A DNA stretch of 64,000 bases from Methanoregula sp. UBA247 (GTDB lineage Archaea > Halobacteriota > Methanomicrobia > Methanomicrobiales > Methanospirillaceae). The stretch spans positions 7,099-71,098 of the forward strand of contig DADR01000021.1 in NCBI GenBank assembly GCA_002495055.1, read 5' to 3'. Within the stretch, counting starts at the first letter, position 1. The number at the start of each line of letters is the position of its first letter. Under the pieces are notes generated by a model. It searched no databases, was not told the origin of the DNA, and was given only the letters and a program-made list of their open reading frames with translations. Of the stretch, positions 1-9,343 are shown piece by piece. A program made the translations under genes and the position numbers.

Positions 1-785
1 AATATCTCAATTCCTTTTTCGATCCGTTTTTTGATCTCTGCCACACTTTCAACCTTTTCAATAGACGAGTCCACGCAGCCATACCCCACCATCCGCCCTG
101 CAAGGTCACGTCGGGAGAGCAGGTCGAAATTTGCCGGGTTATTCGCAAATTCGAAGTCGAAAACGTTAACGTTGAACTTAAGGATTTCATCGAGGACGTT
201 TCCCAGATTTCCACAGACATGCATACTGGAAGGAATTCTCAATGCGGCCGTGATGAGTCCAATTGCCTGTTTTCCAACGGTAAGATCTGCCATACCCGTT
301 GAAAATATAGGTTCGTCAATCTGCAACAGGGTTACTCCTGCAGCCTCGAGTGCCTTCACCTCAGGAACCAGTGCAGCGGCAAGATCCAACGCCAGTTCCT
401 CCTTGTTCCGGTACATGGGTGTCGCTATGTGGAGACCATGGGCAAGCGTGGTTGGGCCGGTGATGATCCCTTTCACCTTCGGGAATTGTGTGAGTGCATA
501 TTTTGTCTCTCCTACGGTTATGGATCCGGATGCGGGCTGCACTTTTCCAATAACCTCCTGCCCTTTAATCCCGGGGAGTTTTGAAGCAAATACCTGGATC
601 ATGTCACCGCGGACCTGACCATCGGAGATGATGTCGATGCCTGCGTTTATCTGATCAGCAACTGCAGTCTCGACTGCAGTATGGAGAGGATCGAAAAAAC
701 TTCTCAGCCCGCTTCCTTTTACAACTGGGTAGCTGCCAACTACGGTTGTCGCCAGAACTTTATCGATGAAATAATCCTTAGACAT
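1..785 (-). CDS. metE: Methionine synthase, archaeal MetE-like core protein (partial, 3' end outside window)
   Basis: The minus-strand frame opens with ATG at 785 and stays open to the window edge, giving 261 residues of the N-terminal part. The start reads MSKDYFIDKVLATTVVGSYP; the TTVVGSYP element is typical of cobalamin-independent methionine synthase C-domain-like proteins. Further on come SDGQVRGDM, GPTTLAHGL, LLQIDEPIFS and SMHVCGNLG, matching the TIM-barrel with its zinc-binding His and Cys (HVCG). In methanogens this short form moves a methyl group from a methylcorrinoid protein to homocysteine. It lies 61 bp downstream of aspS on the same strand and may be co-transcribed. The remaining zinc ligands fall outside the window. 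A related methylcobamide methyltransferase is the only real alternative. Confidence 0.85.
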   Translation of the reverse strand, partial: MSKDYFIDKVLATTVVGSYPVVKGSGLRSFFDPLHTAVETAVADQINAGIDIISDGQVRGDMIQVFASKLPGIKGQEVIGKVQPASGSITVGETKYALTQFPKVKGIITGPTTLAHGLHIATPMYRNKEELALDLAAALVPEVKALEAAGVTLLQIDEPIFSTGMADLTVGKQAIGLITAALRIPSSMHVCGNLGNVLDEILKFNVNVFDFEFANNPANFDLLSRRDLAGRMVGYGCVDSSIEKVESVAEIKKRIEKGIEI

Positions 786-846
786 AGGAAATCCGACTAA
801 TTAATTGTACAATCGAATTGACCGCGGCGATAAAAAATGTATGTGG

Positions 847-2139
847 TCAGGGAACCAGCCGGTGCATGTCACGAGGAAACAACACCGCTTCGCGCACATT
901 TGACAGCCCGAGCATCGTCATAACCAGCCGATCTGCTCCCAGTCCCCAGCCTGCATGGGGTGGCATACCGTACCTGAACGGCCGGAGGTAAAACTCGAAA
1001 CTCTCGGGATTCAGTCCTTTCATTTTTATCTGTTGTACGAGCTGGTCATACCGGTGCTCCCGCTGGGCACCACTCGAGAGCTCCATCCGCGGATGCATCA
1101 GGTCGAATGCCTTGCAGATCGAGGGATCATTCTCGTACTGCATCGCATAATAGGGGCGGATTTCACTCGGCCAGTCCACGATAAAATAATGGCCACCTAT
1201 TTCTGCGCCAATCGCCCGTTCGGCCGCAGGGCTGATATCGTCCCCGTACTTGATTGGGTCATCGATCTTTTTTGCAGCAATCCCGATAGCCTCGCTATAG
1301 GGTAACCGGGGGAACGGGGCTTTCGGCACGGTAAAATCCGTTATCTCAAGGTTTGCGAGCTGGTCGCCGCAGGAGCGGTAGACGTACTCGTAGGTCCTGA
1401 CAATAATATCCTCAAGGATGCGCATCACGTCGTGATGGTCGGCGAACGAGACCTCGATATCGATGCTGGTTGCCTCGTTGAGGTGCTTAGTTGTGTTGTG
1501 CTCCTCAGCCCGGAAGATTGGCCCGATCTCATAAACCTTCTCAAATCCTGCTGCCATCATCATCTGTTTGTAGAGTTGCGGGCTCTGGTTGAGAAATGCT
1601 TCTTTATCAAAATAGGCAATGGGGAACAGTTCGGTCCCGCCTTCAGTTGCGGCGGCAACGATCTTGGGGGTAGTAATATTTATGAAGCCTTCGTCATGCA
1701 GGTACTGGTTGATAGCATGCGTTGCAGCGCTGCGGATCTGGAAAACAGCAGCAACCCTGGGTCTGCGGGCGTCAAGAAACCGGGCGTCGAGCCGGGTGTC
1801 GAGATCGGCCGGCACCTTCTCCACAACATCAAGGGGAAGCGGGCTGTCGGCCAGGCTGATGATCTCAAATACGTCCGGCACGAGTTCACGTCCACCCGGT
1901 GCCTTGTCAATCGCTTTAACTGTCCCTGAAACACGGACAACCGATTCGCGGGAGACCTGTTTTGCAGCGGCGAGTACAGCTTCTGGAGCTTTCTTCTTTG
2001 GGATAGTTACCTGGATGATACCGGTCCGGTCACGGATCAAAAAGAAGGCAAGACCGCCGAGATCGCGGACCTCGTGGATCCAGCCACAGACTTCAGCCTG
2101 ACCGCTTGCCGGTGTAACTGATTGTATGGGAATGCGCAT
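847..2139 (-). CDS. aspS: Aspartyl-tRNA synthetase, archaeal, probably nondiscriminating (Asp/Asn)
   Basis: 430 residues, the normal length for archaeal AspRS. An N-terminal OB-fold anticodon domain (about 1-105) is followed by a class II core: motif 2 FRAEEHNT at about 209-216, the TEGGTELFP loop near 165-173 and motif 3 GLGADRL near the C-terminus. In archaeal AspRS the residue equivalent to Thermococcus Trp26 separates discriminating from nondiscriminating enzymes. Here that place is His22 (GWIHEV), and the second discriminating Lys is replaced by a KAPGG stretch (Pro81). Both are the nondiscriminating pattern, so the enzyme should charge tRNA-Asn with Asp for later amidation by GatCAB; this is inference from family knowledge. 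It ends 61 bp before metE. Confidence 0.95.
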   Translation of the reverse strand: MRIPIQSVTPASGQAEVCGWIHEVRDLGGLAFFLIRDRTGIIQVTIPKKKAPEAVLAAAKQVSRESVVRVSGTVKAIDKAPGGRELVPDVFEIISLADSPLPLDVVEKVPADLDTRLDARFLDARRPRVAAVFQIRSAATHAINQYLHDEGFINITTPKIVAAATEGGTELFPIAYFDKEAFLNQSPQLYKQMMMAAGFEKVYEIGPIFRAEEHNTTKHLNEATSIDIEVSFADHHDVMRILEDIIVRTYEYVYRSCGDQLANLEITDFTVPKAPFPRLPYSEAIGIAAKKIDDPIKYGDDISPAAERAIGAEIGGHYFIVDWPSEIRPYYAMQYENDPSICKAFDLMHPRMELSSGAQREHRYDQLVQQIKMKGLNPESFEFYLRPFRYGMPPHAGWGLGADRLVMTMLGLSNVREAVLFPRDMHRLVP

Positions 2140-2260
2140 GATGAAATCCTATATCTATGGGGTGCAGGGGATAATGGATTTTATGGGAATATCAGCACCA
2201 GCTTCAGCGCTATGTATATCCTGGCTGCAGGACGCCGGTAAAAACACACAAAAATATTTT

Positions 2261-4405
2261 TTATTCCATTCCTTTCATATCCGGATAGAGCACATCGCCG
2301 TCCCCGGTCAGCTGGATGGTGGCGACCGTAGTGTTGATCTGGTTTAAGGAATTTGCGAGAATCTGTTTTTGTGAGAGGGTGTAGAGTGTATCGCCGATGT
2401 AGAGGGAGCGTTTCACATCGTACGGTGAACTGTACCACGAGTATCCCCCGCTGGTGCTGTGCTCAACAGTACCCTTCACGACAAAGCCGGTTTCTGGTGT
2501 GACACCGAACACGTATGCCCCGTACCAGATCCGCTGCTGGTCACCACTGTATTTCGATGGGATATCGATCTGTTTCACCACCCGTGCCGGGATTACAAGC
2601 AGGTTTTTGTTCTTATCAAAGAGGAATGCACGGTGATCTGTGAGTGCCGCAGAGTCTGTCCCGGAATCACCGATCTCTACTTTATCGATCTGCTTCGGGT
2701 TCTCCACATCAGAGACATCGAACAGTGCAAGCTTCAGCCCTTTAGTGGAGACACCGCCCCAATCGTTTGTTGCGGTTTCCTTTCCGATGCCGATGATATG
2801 GTTCTTGTCATAAGGATGCAGGTAATCGGAGTAACCGGGGATCTTGAGTTTGCCCAGGATCTTCGGGCTTGAAGGGGTCGAGAGATCGATCACGAAGAAC
2901 GGATCGATGCGTTTGAACGTAACCATGTAGAGCCGGTCACCGATAAACCGGGTTGAATAGATCGTCTCCTGCTCGGCAATGTGGGTGAGTGACCCGATCG
3001 TCTTCATTGCACCGTCAAGCACAAAGACGTTGTTATACTCGTACTGTCCACGGGTCGTCCAGACATTCGATGTTGTTGCCACACGGAGGTTGCCACCATA
3101 CTCGTCCATTGCAAACTGGTTATTCAGGTATCCGGCAACCTCACCTTTCGAGATATAGGTGATCGCACCATTGTTGATCCCGATCTTATGGATAATAGTG
3201 GTGCTCTGGTCGATCTCACGTTTCTGGATCGCTTCCTGTTCGCTGCTCTTCATATCAGTGATTAGTGCCTGTTTCTCACTCTCACTCATGGTGTTAAAAT
3301 CTTCCACAAGAGCAGGTGATGATACCCGCGTGATGCCGGATGCCGAACCGGCAGAACTCTGCGCCACACCAACCGCGGGCTCCGCTATCCCCCACATCGA
3401 GCGATAGATAGTGTGGTATTTCTGGTAAGTCACGTATATCGCGTTGGTTGAGACATAGATGATATTGCCACTGCCGACAAGGTACGTTTTGGCATCCTTT
3501 GTGGCACCGTTGCTGGCATCAAATGAAGTAATAGTGGTAAAGTCGTACTGCCGCTCAGGATTATCAAAGTAATAGACATCCGGTGTCACGACAATCTTTG
3601 TATTTTCCCGTAGTGCGGGAACGATTATCCGGTCATTGTACGGGTACACTGACTCACGGGAGAGCAGGTATACCGTATCTCCTATCATCCTCGCGTTTAC
3701 GTAATCGCCGTCAATGGTGTAGTCTTTGAGTACCTTCGGATGTGCCCGGTCACTGATATCGTAAAAGACTGCATGAGTGACCGGTGCGGAGCGGTAATAA
3801 GGGTATCGCGGTGGCATTATGGCGATCTTTTCGTCAGAAGAGGTTATTGACTGGTCTTCGGTGACAGAAACTTCTTCCGAACCGGTTTTCAGGAGAACCA
3901 GCCGGTTATTGCTGATGAAGATCTCGCGGGGCGTATCTTCCAGTTCGGTCTTTGAGAGGACAGATGCCGATACTGCCGGGTACGCATCGACTATGGTTAG
4001 CGTGCTGCCTGCGATTACATAGATATACCGGGCATCGTTTTTCACGAAGTCCGGTTCATCAACACCGGCGACCTGTACATTTGTCTGTGAATAGTCGGTG
4101 GATCCGATTCCTGCAACTGACGGGAGGGCAGTACCTTTCGCGGATGACTCCTGTACTGCCACGGCAGGGGCAGGTGTCGTCATCCTGTCCGTTGTTACCA
4201 TTACCCCGTTGGCGCCATAATATGAATCCTGTGCAAGCTGTGTGTTATTCTGGATATACACGCGGATTTCTTCTTCCGAGCTGAACTTTTTAATATCCCC
4301 GGATGGTGCAATTACCGTCGAGCTCATGCAGCCGCCCGCAATAACTGCGGCCAGGATGAGCACAAACGTGACAAGCGTGATCAGGGTGAGTTTCCTGTGT
4401 GACAT
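2261..4405 (-). CDS. Secreted beta-propeller domain lipoprotein (COG4880-type)
   Basis: 714 residues. The N-terminus has a signal peptide (hydrophobic residues 7-25) ending in the lipobox-like AGGC, so the mature protein should be lipid-anchored outside the cell from Cys26. The rest resembles archaeal and bacterial secreted proteins with a C-terminal beta-propeller distantly related to WD40. Visible elements are QVAGVDEPDFVKND at about 112-125, repeated beta-strand segments with YDISDRAHPKV and LFDVSDVENPKQ blade motifs, and a long low-complexity Ser/Thr linker. Members are thought to work at the cell surface, but the substrate is unknown. It stands alone between aspS and the channel gene. 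Confidence 0.8.
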   Translation of the reverse strand: MSHRKLTLITLVTFVLILAAVIAGGCMSSTVIAPSGDIKKFSSEEEIRVYIQNNTQLAQDSYYGANGVMVTTDRMTTPAPAVAVQESSAKGTALPSVAGIGSTDYSQTNVQVAGVDEPDFVKNDARYIYVIAGSTLTIVDAYPAVSASVLSKTELEDTPREIFISNNRLVLLKTGSEEVSVTEDQSITSSDEKIAIMPPRYPYYRSAPVTHAVFYDISDRAHPKVLKDYTIDGDYVNARMIGDTVYLLSRESVYPYNDRIIVPALRENTKIVVTPDVYYFDNPERQYDFTTITSFDASNGATKDAKTYLVGSGNIIYVSTNAIYVTYQKYHTIYRSMWGIAEPAVGVAQSSAGSASGITRVSSPALVEDFNTMSESEKQALITDMKSSEQEAIQKREIDQSTTIIHKIGINNGAITYISKGEVAGYLNNQFAMDEYGGNLRVATTSNVWTTRGQYEYNNVFVLDGAMKTIGSLTHIAEQETIYSTRFIGDRLYMVTFKRIDPFFVIDLSTPSSPKILGKLKIPGYSDYLHPYDKNHIIGIGKETATNDWGGVSTKGLKLALFDVSDVENPKQIDKVEIGDSGTDSAALTDHRAFLFDKNKNLLVIPARVVKQIDIPSKYSGDQQRIWYGAYVFGVTPETGFVVKGTVEHSTSGGYSWYSSPYDVKRSLYIGDTLYTLSQKQILANSLNQINTTVATIQLTGDGDVLYPDMKGME

Positions 4406-4600
4406 GATGTATCAATGACCCTTTGCCACAAGAGATAATCAAACTGGCGTTAACTGCGAAAAAAACTGAATCTATTGTACGGTGCATTCGGGAAAATAAG
4501 CGAAAATCTCACTGTTTTTCGGTAGCTTTTGTCAGCCGTTTAAAAAAAATCTACGGGGAAAAAATGCTCACCGGGAAATCTTTTTCACATTCTTCTTTCT

Positions 4601-5227
4601 TTATTCAGGAGCCGGCTGTTGCAGGAAATATCCTGCGATGGGAATAGCCAGATAGACCAGCAGTGAGACTTCAGGATTGACCAATGAAACGATCACTGCA
4701 ATGGACGCGACAACCGTGATTAGTACAGATTGATAAAGTTGTGTCTGCAGCAATTTCCTATCGATATTCGGGTCGCACAGATTTTTGGACCGAAAAATAT
4801 AGTGCGCGTGATATGAAAAGATGAGCCCGATAATGATAATATTGAGATGGAAGAGCAGTACAGCAACCAGAATATCGGGATAGTCCCCTGCCACATCGGT
4901 GGAGAATGGTATAAAAACAAGAGAAATGAGCAGGAAAATGTTAATCCAGAGTAATCGGGAATCAATAACCCGGACGAAATGGAACTGGCGGTGATGACTA
5001 AGCCAGAAACCGGCGAGAATTAAAAAAGAGACAATAAAAAGAAAGACTTCCGGAAGAAGATCGATAATCTGGCCGGTAAGTACAGCATGAGCCTGGGATA
5101 TATCGGGTTTGGGCGGAGTGATCCCCAGCACGAGAATCGTCATCGCGATGGTAAAGATACCATCAACTAATGTTTCCAACCGGTTTTTTGATATATGGTA
5201 TTCTAATCTTTCGATCAATCCGCTCAT
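4601..5227 (-). CDS. TMEM175/DUF1211 family membrane protein (putative K+ channel)
   Basis: 208 residues with about six hydrophobic helices. The first helix carries RLETLVDGIFTIAMTILVL, the hallmark of the TMEM175/DUF1211 family, whose consensus is R-x3-FSDGVFAIA-x-TLLVL. The usual Phe-Ser before DG is Leu-Val here. Prokaryotic members have six helices and form tetrameric, weakly selective K+ leak channels, with the pore lined by helix 1 and lacking a TVGYG filter. The C-terminal half (GFWLSHHRQFHFV) is also family-typical. Function as a channel is inferred from the family. A single-gene transcription unit is likely, since both neighbours are more than 190 bp away. Confidence 0.8.
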   Translation of the reverse strand: MSGLIERLEYHISKNRLETLVDGIFTIAMTILVLGITPPKPDISQAHAVLTGQIIDLLPEVFLFIVSFLILAGFWLSHHRQFHFVRVIDSRLLWINIFLLISLVFIPFSTDVAGDYPDILVAVLLFHLNIIIIGLIFSYHAHYIFRSKNLCDPNIDRKLLQTQLYQSVLITVVASIAVIVSLVNPEVSLLVYLAIPIAGYFLQQPAPE

Positions 5228-5381
5228 AAACAGTCATATGGTTGTCCCAATATGCAGATATCATTTTCCTGCTGTGATTGGCGTTAAAAAAAGATCTGAT
5301 TTCTCTCTTTCTCACTTCTTTTTATTATCCTCTCCCAACTGAAGATTTTTTAGGAGAGTGGACTTTTCTTCTGGCATATCT

Positions 5382-5391
5382 TTATACCTGC
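5382..5391 (+). promoter_or_regulatory. TATA-like box for the iron-sulfur flavoprotein gene
   Basis: An AT-rich ctttatacct stretch lies 30-40 bp before the ATG at 5422, the distance expected for an archaeal TATA box serving a short-leader mRNA. Identified by eye only. Confidence 0.4.
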
Positions 5392-5421
5392 ATGGGGAAA
5401 TCCCTACACTGGTGACAATGT

Positions 5422-6087
5422 ATGAAAATAATTGGCATTAACGGAAGTCCGAAACGGGAGAAGAGCCAGACTCGTCGGCTCGTTATGGGTGTTCTTGAGG
5501 GAGCACGGCAGGCAGGAGCGAATATAACGTTTATTGACCTCTGCAGTCTTGATATTAAGTACTGTACAGCCTGTGGTACCTGTTACGCGAAAGGAGAATG
5601 CATCCACGATGATGACTTCCCGGTGCTCCTGGAAAAGATGCTGGATGCAGATGGCATTGTCTGGGGCTCCCCAAATTATATCAATGCAGTAACTGCCCAG
5701 ATGAAGACGATGCTCGACCGGATGGCGGATTCTATCCACTGCCAGTCATTTGCAGGAAAATATGGCTGTGCAGTTTCCACGGCGGGTGGCTCAATGGCAG
5801 ATGAAGTCGCGGACTATATGAACTCCGCGATGATGAACCTTGGTGCGACAACAGTCGGCAAGGTGGCCGTGCTTGTTGGCGCAGATCCGAATGCAATTGT
5901 ACCTGCAGAAAAACAGGCTAAAGAGCTGGGCAGGAAACTCGCTGATGCGATCCAGACAAAATGGAAGGATCCGGTACAGGTAAAATATCATGCAGAACGC
6001 AAGGAGTACTTTAAACGCCTGGTGATGTTCAACAAAGATCTCTGGACGCATGAGTACGGTTACTGGAAAAGTCTTGGGGAGATATAA
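5422..6087 (+). CDS. Iron-sulfur flavoprotein / NADPH-dependent FMN reductase family
   Basis: 221 residues. It starts MKIIGINGSPKR, the phosphate-binding loop of flavodoxin-fold FMN proteins. Residues about 50-62 hold a compact cysteine motif C-x2-C-x2-C-x5-C (CTACGTCYAKGEC), the spacing known for the [4Fe-4S] cluster of methanogen Isf proteins. GSPNYINAVTAQMK follows the usual GxPxYxxxxxxxxK pattern of the family. Isf proteins reduce O2, H2O2 or other acceptors with electrons from ferredoxin, protecting methanogens against oxygen. ATG at 5422 is the only sensible start. The C-terminal third is typical of methanogen paralogs. The exact substrate cannot be told from sequence. Confidence 0.85.
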   Translation: MKIIGINGSPKREKSQTRRLVMGVLEGARQAGANITFIDLCSLDIKYCTACGTCYAKGECIHDDDFPVLLEKMLDADGIVWGSPNYINAVTAQMKTMLDRMADSIHCQSFAGKYGCAVSTAGGSMADEVADYMNSAMMNLGATTVGKVAVLVGADPNAIVPAEKQAKELGRKLADAIQTKWKDPVQVKYHAERKEYFKRLVMFNKDLWTHEYGYWKSLGEI

Positions 6088-6124
6088 CTTTTTAATAAGA
6101 GGAATTCAGACGGTTTTTATCGGG

Positions 6125-7330
6125 TTATCCCATAAGGATCTCGTACCCGTTAACCAACAGAGCTTTTTTAATTGACGCAATATGTTCCCATCCCCGTGTT
6201 TCCAGTTCGAGGGTTACTCTCGCTACCAGTACGGGAATATCACTATCCCCCTGGGCATGGTGAATATGCAGGATATTGCCCCGTTCCTTTGCGATCACGG
6301 AAATGAGCCTTGCGAGTGTGCCCGGCTGGTCATCAAGCATCACTGAAAAGTGCATGCTCCGTCCCTGGCGGCTTAGTGATTGCCGGATAATCCGGAACAG
6401 TTGGGAACTTTCAACATTGCCCCCGCTGATAACAAGCACGATATTGCTGCCTTGTTTGACATCAATAGAACCATTCATTATTGCCGCCAGCGGTACTGCA
6501 CCCGCACCTTCTGCAACAATATGTTTGCGTTCAAGCAACAGCAACATAGCATCAGCGATCTCCTCTTCTGAAGCAAGTACGAGCTGGTCTACAAAATGCT
6601 GTATGAGAGGAAGAGTCCGTGATCCTGTCCCTGCCACCCGAATACCGTCAGCAATAGTCTTTCCCGCCATAACCTTGTAGGTGGAACCCCGATAAAGGGC
6701 CTCTTTTACTGATGGACATACCGCTGCCTGGACCCCGATGATTTTAATTTCAGGCTTTTTTGCTTTTGCAGCAATCGCAATCCCAGCTATCAGCCCTCCC
6801 CCTCCCACCGGTACTACAATCATATCCGGATTCGGGAGATCGGTAAAAATTTCCATGGCGATGGTACCCTGCCCGGCAATCACTTCATCGTCATCGTACG
6901 GGTGAATAAAAAGCCGACCAGTGTGGGCGATCTCCTGTGCCTTCTGAATACTTTCCTCTAATGAACGGCCATGAATAATGACATGAGCCCCATAACCTCT
7001 GGTTGCTTCCTGTTTTGAGACGGAAGACCATTCAGGCATTACAATAGTGGCGGGGATGCCGGCTGAATGTGCTGCAACCGCAACACCCTGTGCGTGATTA
7101 CCGGCTGAAGCAGCGACCACCCCCTCATCCCCGATTTCAGTCAAATGCAAAAAAATCTTATTGGATGCCCCTCGCACTTTGAACGATCCAGCTTTCTGGA
7201 GTGTTTCGAGCTTAAGGTAGATATTCGCCCCGGTTATCTCTGAAATCGTAGGTGAGTACACGAGAGGAGTGTGGATAATGGACTGGGATATCCTCATTTC
7301 AGCTGCCAGTATATCAGCAAGCGAAACCAT
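6125..7330 (-). CDS. ilvA: Threonine dehydratase (PLP-dependent) with C-terminal ACT-like domain
   Basis: 401 residues from ATG at 7330. An upstream extension in the same frame to 7453 looks non-coding and overlaps the preceding gene. The PLP lysine is in KAGSFKVRGA, the phosphate-binding glycine loop is VPVGGGGLIAG, and AASAGNHAQGVA is the substrate-binding element. Residues about 320-401 form an ACT-like regulatory domain (FSVMLDDQPGTLARL). The enzyme deaminates L-threonine to 2-oxobutanoate, which can feed isoleucine synthesis. The ACT domain suggests feedback control or, as in TdcB-like enzymes, nucleotide control. It lies 50 bp downstream of the cytosine deaminase-like gene on the same strand. 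Serine dehydratase activity is possible. Confidence 0.92.
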   Translation of the reverse strand: MVSLADILAAEMRISQSIIHTPLVYSPTISEITGANIYLKLETLQKAGSFKVRGASNKIFLHLTEIGDEGVVAASAGNHAQGVAVAAHSAGIPATIVMPEWSSVSKQEATRGYGAHVIIHGRSLEESIQKAQEIAHTGRLFIHPYDDDEVIAGQGTIAMEIFTDLPNPDMIVVPVGGGGLIAGIAIAAKAKKPEIKIIGVQAAVCPSVKEALYRGSTYKVMAGKTIADGIRVAGTGSRTLPLIQHFVDQLVLASEEEIADAMLLLLERKHIVAEGAGAVPLAAIMNGSIDVKQGSNIVLVISGGNVESSQLFRIIRQSLSRQGRSMHFSVMLDDQPGTLARLISVIAKERGNILHIHHAQGDSDIPVLVARVTLELETRGWEHIASIKKALLVNGYEILMG

Positions 7331-7380
7331 GAAGAGAAGCTGGATTGTGAGGATATGAAAATAGCGGCGGAGATGTCGAG

Positions 7381-7815
7381 TCAGATTTCGCCGATGTCCT
7401 CGTTCCACAGTTGGGGGTTCTGCGCAATGAACTCCTGCATCATAACGAAACACTCGCTAAGATCCAGATCGATCACTTCTATACCATGCTCCTCCATAAA
7501 GGCCCGGGCACCTGAAAAATTCCGCGATTCGCCAACAACGACTTTATCGATCCTGAACTGGACCGCTGCACCGGCGCAGAGATAGCAGGGCATGAGCGTG
7601 GAATAGAGCACCGTGTCCCGGTACGTTCCGATCCGCCCGGCATTGCGCAGGCAGTCAATCTCCGCGTGGATAATGGGATTTCCCTCCTGAACCCGGCGGT
7701 TTCGTCCTCTTCCAAGAATACTATTTTTTCGGACAAGGACCGATCCAATTGGAATCCCACCCTCAAATTGTCCCTTGTATGCCTCCTCAATGGCAGCCTG
7801 CATGAACTGATCCAT
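7381..7815 (-). CDS. Zinc-dependent nucleobase deaminase, yeast cytosine deaminase (Fcy1)-like
   Basis: 144 residues from ATG at 7815; the frame continues upstream but that part has no family similarity. The zinc site is complete: HAEIDC gives the His ligand and catalytic Glu, and PCYLC gives the two Cys ligands. VVVGESRNFSGA, a Leu/Met-rich helix and the ending WNEDIGE closely resemble the C-terminus of yeast cytosine deaminase (WFEDIGE), whose tail covers the active site. Deamination of cytosine to uracil is therefore the best guess; other deaminases of the fold (guanine, dCMP, tRNA) lack this tail. It precedes the threonine dehydratase gene by 50 bp on the same strand. Confidence 0.83.
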   Translation of the reverse strand: MDQFMQAAIEEAYKGQFEGGIPIGSVLVRKNSILGRGRNRRVQEGNPIIHAEIDCLRNAGRIGTYRDTVLYSTLMPCYLCAGAAVQFRIDKVVVGESRNFSGARAFMEEHGIEVIDLDLSECFVMMQEFIAQNPQLWNEDIGEI

Positions 7816-7953
7816 GACCAATCGATCATCCCTTATTGTATAGTATTTTTTCTGTGCAAAGAATGACGGTGCTTTAACCAGACCTGCAGTATCAGGTCTG
7901 CATTTTAATAAAAAAGGTACTCCGAAGGACACTAAAAAAATATTCGGGCATTG

Positions 7954-9156
7954 TTATGCATTTCTTTTCTTGATCATCTCAAGTGCTTCGAAGGCTTCCC
8001 GTCTTACTGCAATATTTTCATCGTTGAGAAGGCTGGTCAGGTGGTCAACCGCTTTCTGGTCGCCGATCTCTCCGAGCAGGAGTGCTGCACGCTTCCTGAC
8101 ATCACTCTGGTCATCTTTTAATACCATAATCAGGGGTGTCGTTGCAGGCTGTCCAAGCATCCAGAGCGCTTCCATTGCGCTTGTTTTCATCATAAAATTC
8201 CCCTCGCGGAAAACCTGCATAAGCGGTGCAATGGCAGGAACTCCCAGAGAGGCAAGTGCTTTTACAACTTCAATACGGACTGACCTTTCAGGATCATCGA
8301 GTGCCTTCATGATAGGCGGGATTGCCCTGGTATTTCCGATCTGCCCAAGGACTTCCACCGAACCCTTGCGAATACCCGGGTTCTGATCGATGAGGGCTTT
8401 GATCAAAGCATCAACGGAGGGTTCGCCGATAGTAACAAGAGCAAGCGTTGCCCTGCGGCAGATATCCTCATTTGGATCAATGAGTGCACGGATAAGAGGT
8501 TCTATTGAGGTTTCTCCAAGTGAACAGAGTGTTGCCATTGCGGCCATACGAACCTGTTCTTTTGCATCATTGAGTGTTTCGATGAGTGGACCGATTGTCC
8601 GTGGATCACCAATACGGCCAAGAGCAACCGCGCTCTCATACCGGACCCTGGCATCAGTGTCTTTGAGTGATTCGATAAGCTGGGGGACTGCCCGTTTCTC
8701 ACCCATGATCCCAAGAGCCTGAACAGAACCGCTTCGGACGAACGGGTGACTGTGTTTCATTCCCTGTAGTAATGCACCTACGGAAGGTTCGCCTATCAAC
8801 TGAAGCGCACGGAGGATTTCCTGCCGGACATCGTCACCTGGTTCGTGTAATGCCTCAATCAACGGTCCAACAGCAGGAGCGCCAATTTTTCCAAGAGTGT
8901 CTGCTGATCCTCGCCTTATAATCCAGTAATCATCCTTTAAACCACGAATGAGCGGTTCAATGAATGGCTCGCCAAGGTCACCAACTGATCTCACCGCACT
9001 CCAGCGTGTATCAAGATCACCCTCACTAAGTGCAGTAAGGAAATTGTCATAACGTACCTTTTGTGTACTGACTTGTGCTTCCTCGTGCACTCTCTCCCCC
9101 TCCTCCTCGCTTTTTCCTGACTTAAACATGTTGAGGAATTTTTTTGTAATGCCCAT
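7954..9156 (-). CDS. HEAT-repeat (PBS lyase-like) protein
   Basis: 400 residues from ATG at 9156, chosen because a GGAG motif lies just upstream and the longer frame to 9555 would overlap the next gene. After a charged N-terminal stretch (about 1-40) the protein is a solenoid of around eleven ~31-residue HEAT repeats of the form AVxALGxIGDxRAxxPLIxxL. Examples are ALGRIGDPRTIGPLIETL and VLGQIGNTRAIPPIMKAL. Such proteins are common in methanogens and serve as protein-protein scaffolds; some are phycobilisome-lyase relatives without lyase activity. The partner is unknown. Two shorter HEAT proteins occur at 41262-42675, and the N-terminus (KKFLNMFKS) resembles that of the first one. Confidence 0.85.
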   Translation of the reverse strand: MGITKKFLNMFKSGKSEEEGERVHEEAQVSTQKVRYDNFLTALSEGDLDTRWSAVRSVGDLGEPFIEPLIRGLKDDYWIIRRGSADTLGKIGAPAVGPLIEALHEPGDDVRQEILRALQLIGEPSVGALLQGMKHSHPFVRSGSVQALGIMGEKRAVPQLIESLKDTDARVRYESAVALGRIGDPRTIGPLIETLNDAKEQVRMAAMATLCSLGETSIEPLIRALIDPNEDICRRATLALVTIGEPSVDALIKALIDQNPGIRKGSVEVLGQIGNTRAIPPIMKALDDPERSVRIEVVKALASLGVPAIAPLMQVFREGNFMMKTSAMEALWMLGQPATTPLIMVLKDDQSDVRKRAALLLGEIGDQKAVDHLTSLLNDENIAVRREAFEALEMIKKRNA

Positions 9157-9343
9157 GTAGGTTCTCCGAACGAGTATTAGTATAAAATCCTTCAAATAGG
9201 TATCGGGTACCTCTGGCAGGTTTTTCTCACTTTTGGGATAATTAAACCCGGTATTTAATAGATCCATGCTTTTACACGGAAATTTCAGAAGATGAAGTAG
9301 TTGAAAACACAATCTGTTAAAAGAGCGAAAAGTGGTATTTTTA

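Noticed and set aside
31..618. 195-codon plus-strand frame at the left edge
   Set aside because: Antisense to the methionine synthase gene, which is clear on the minus strand.
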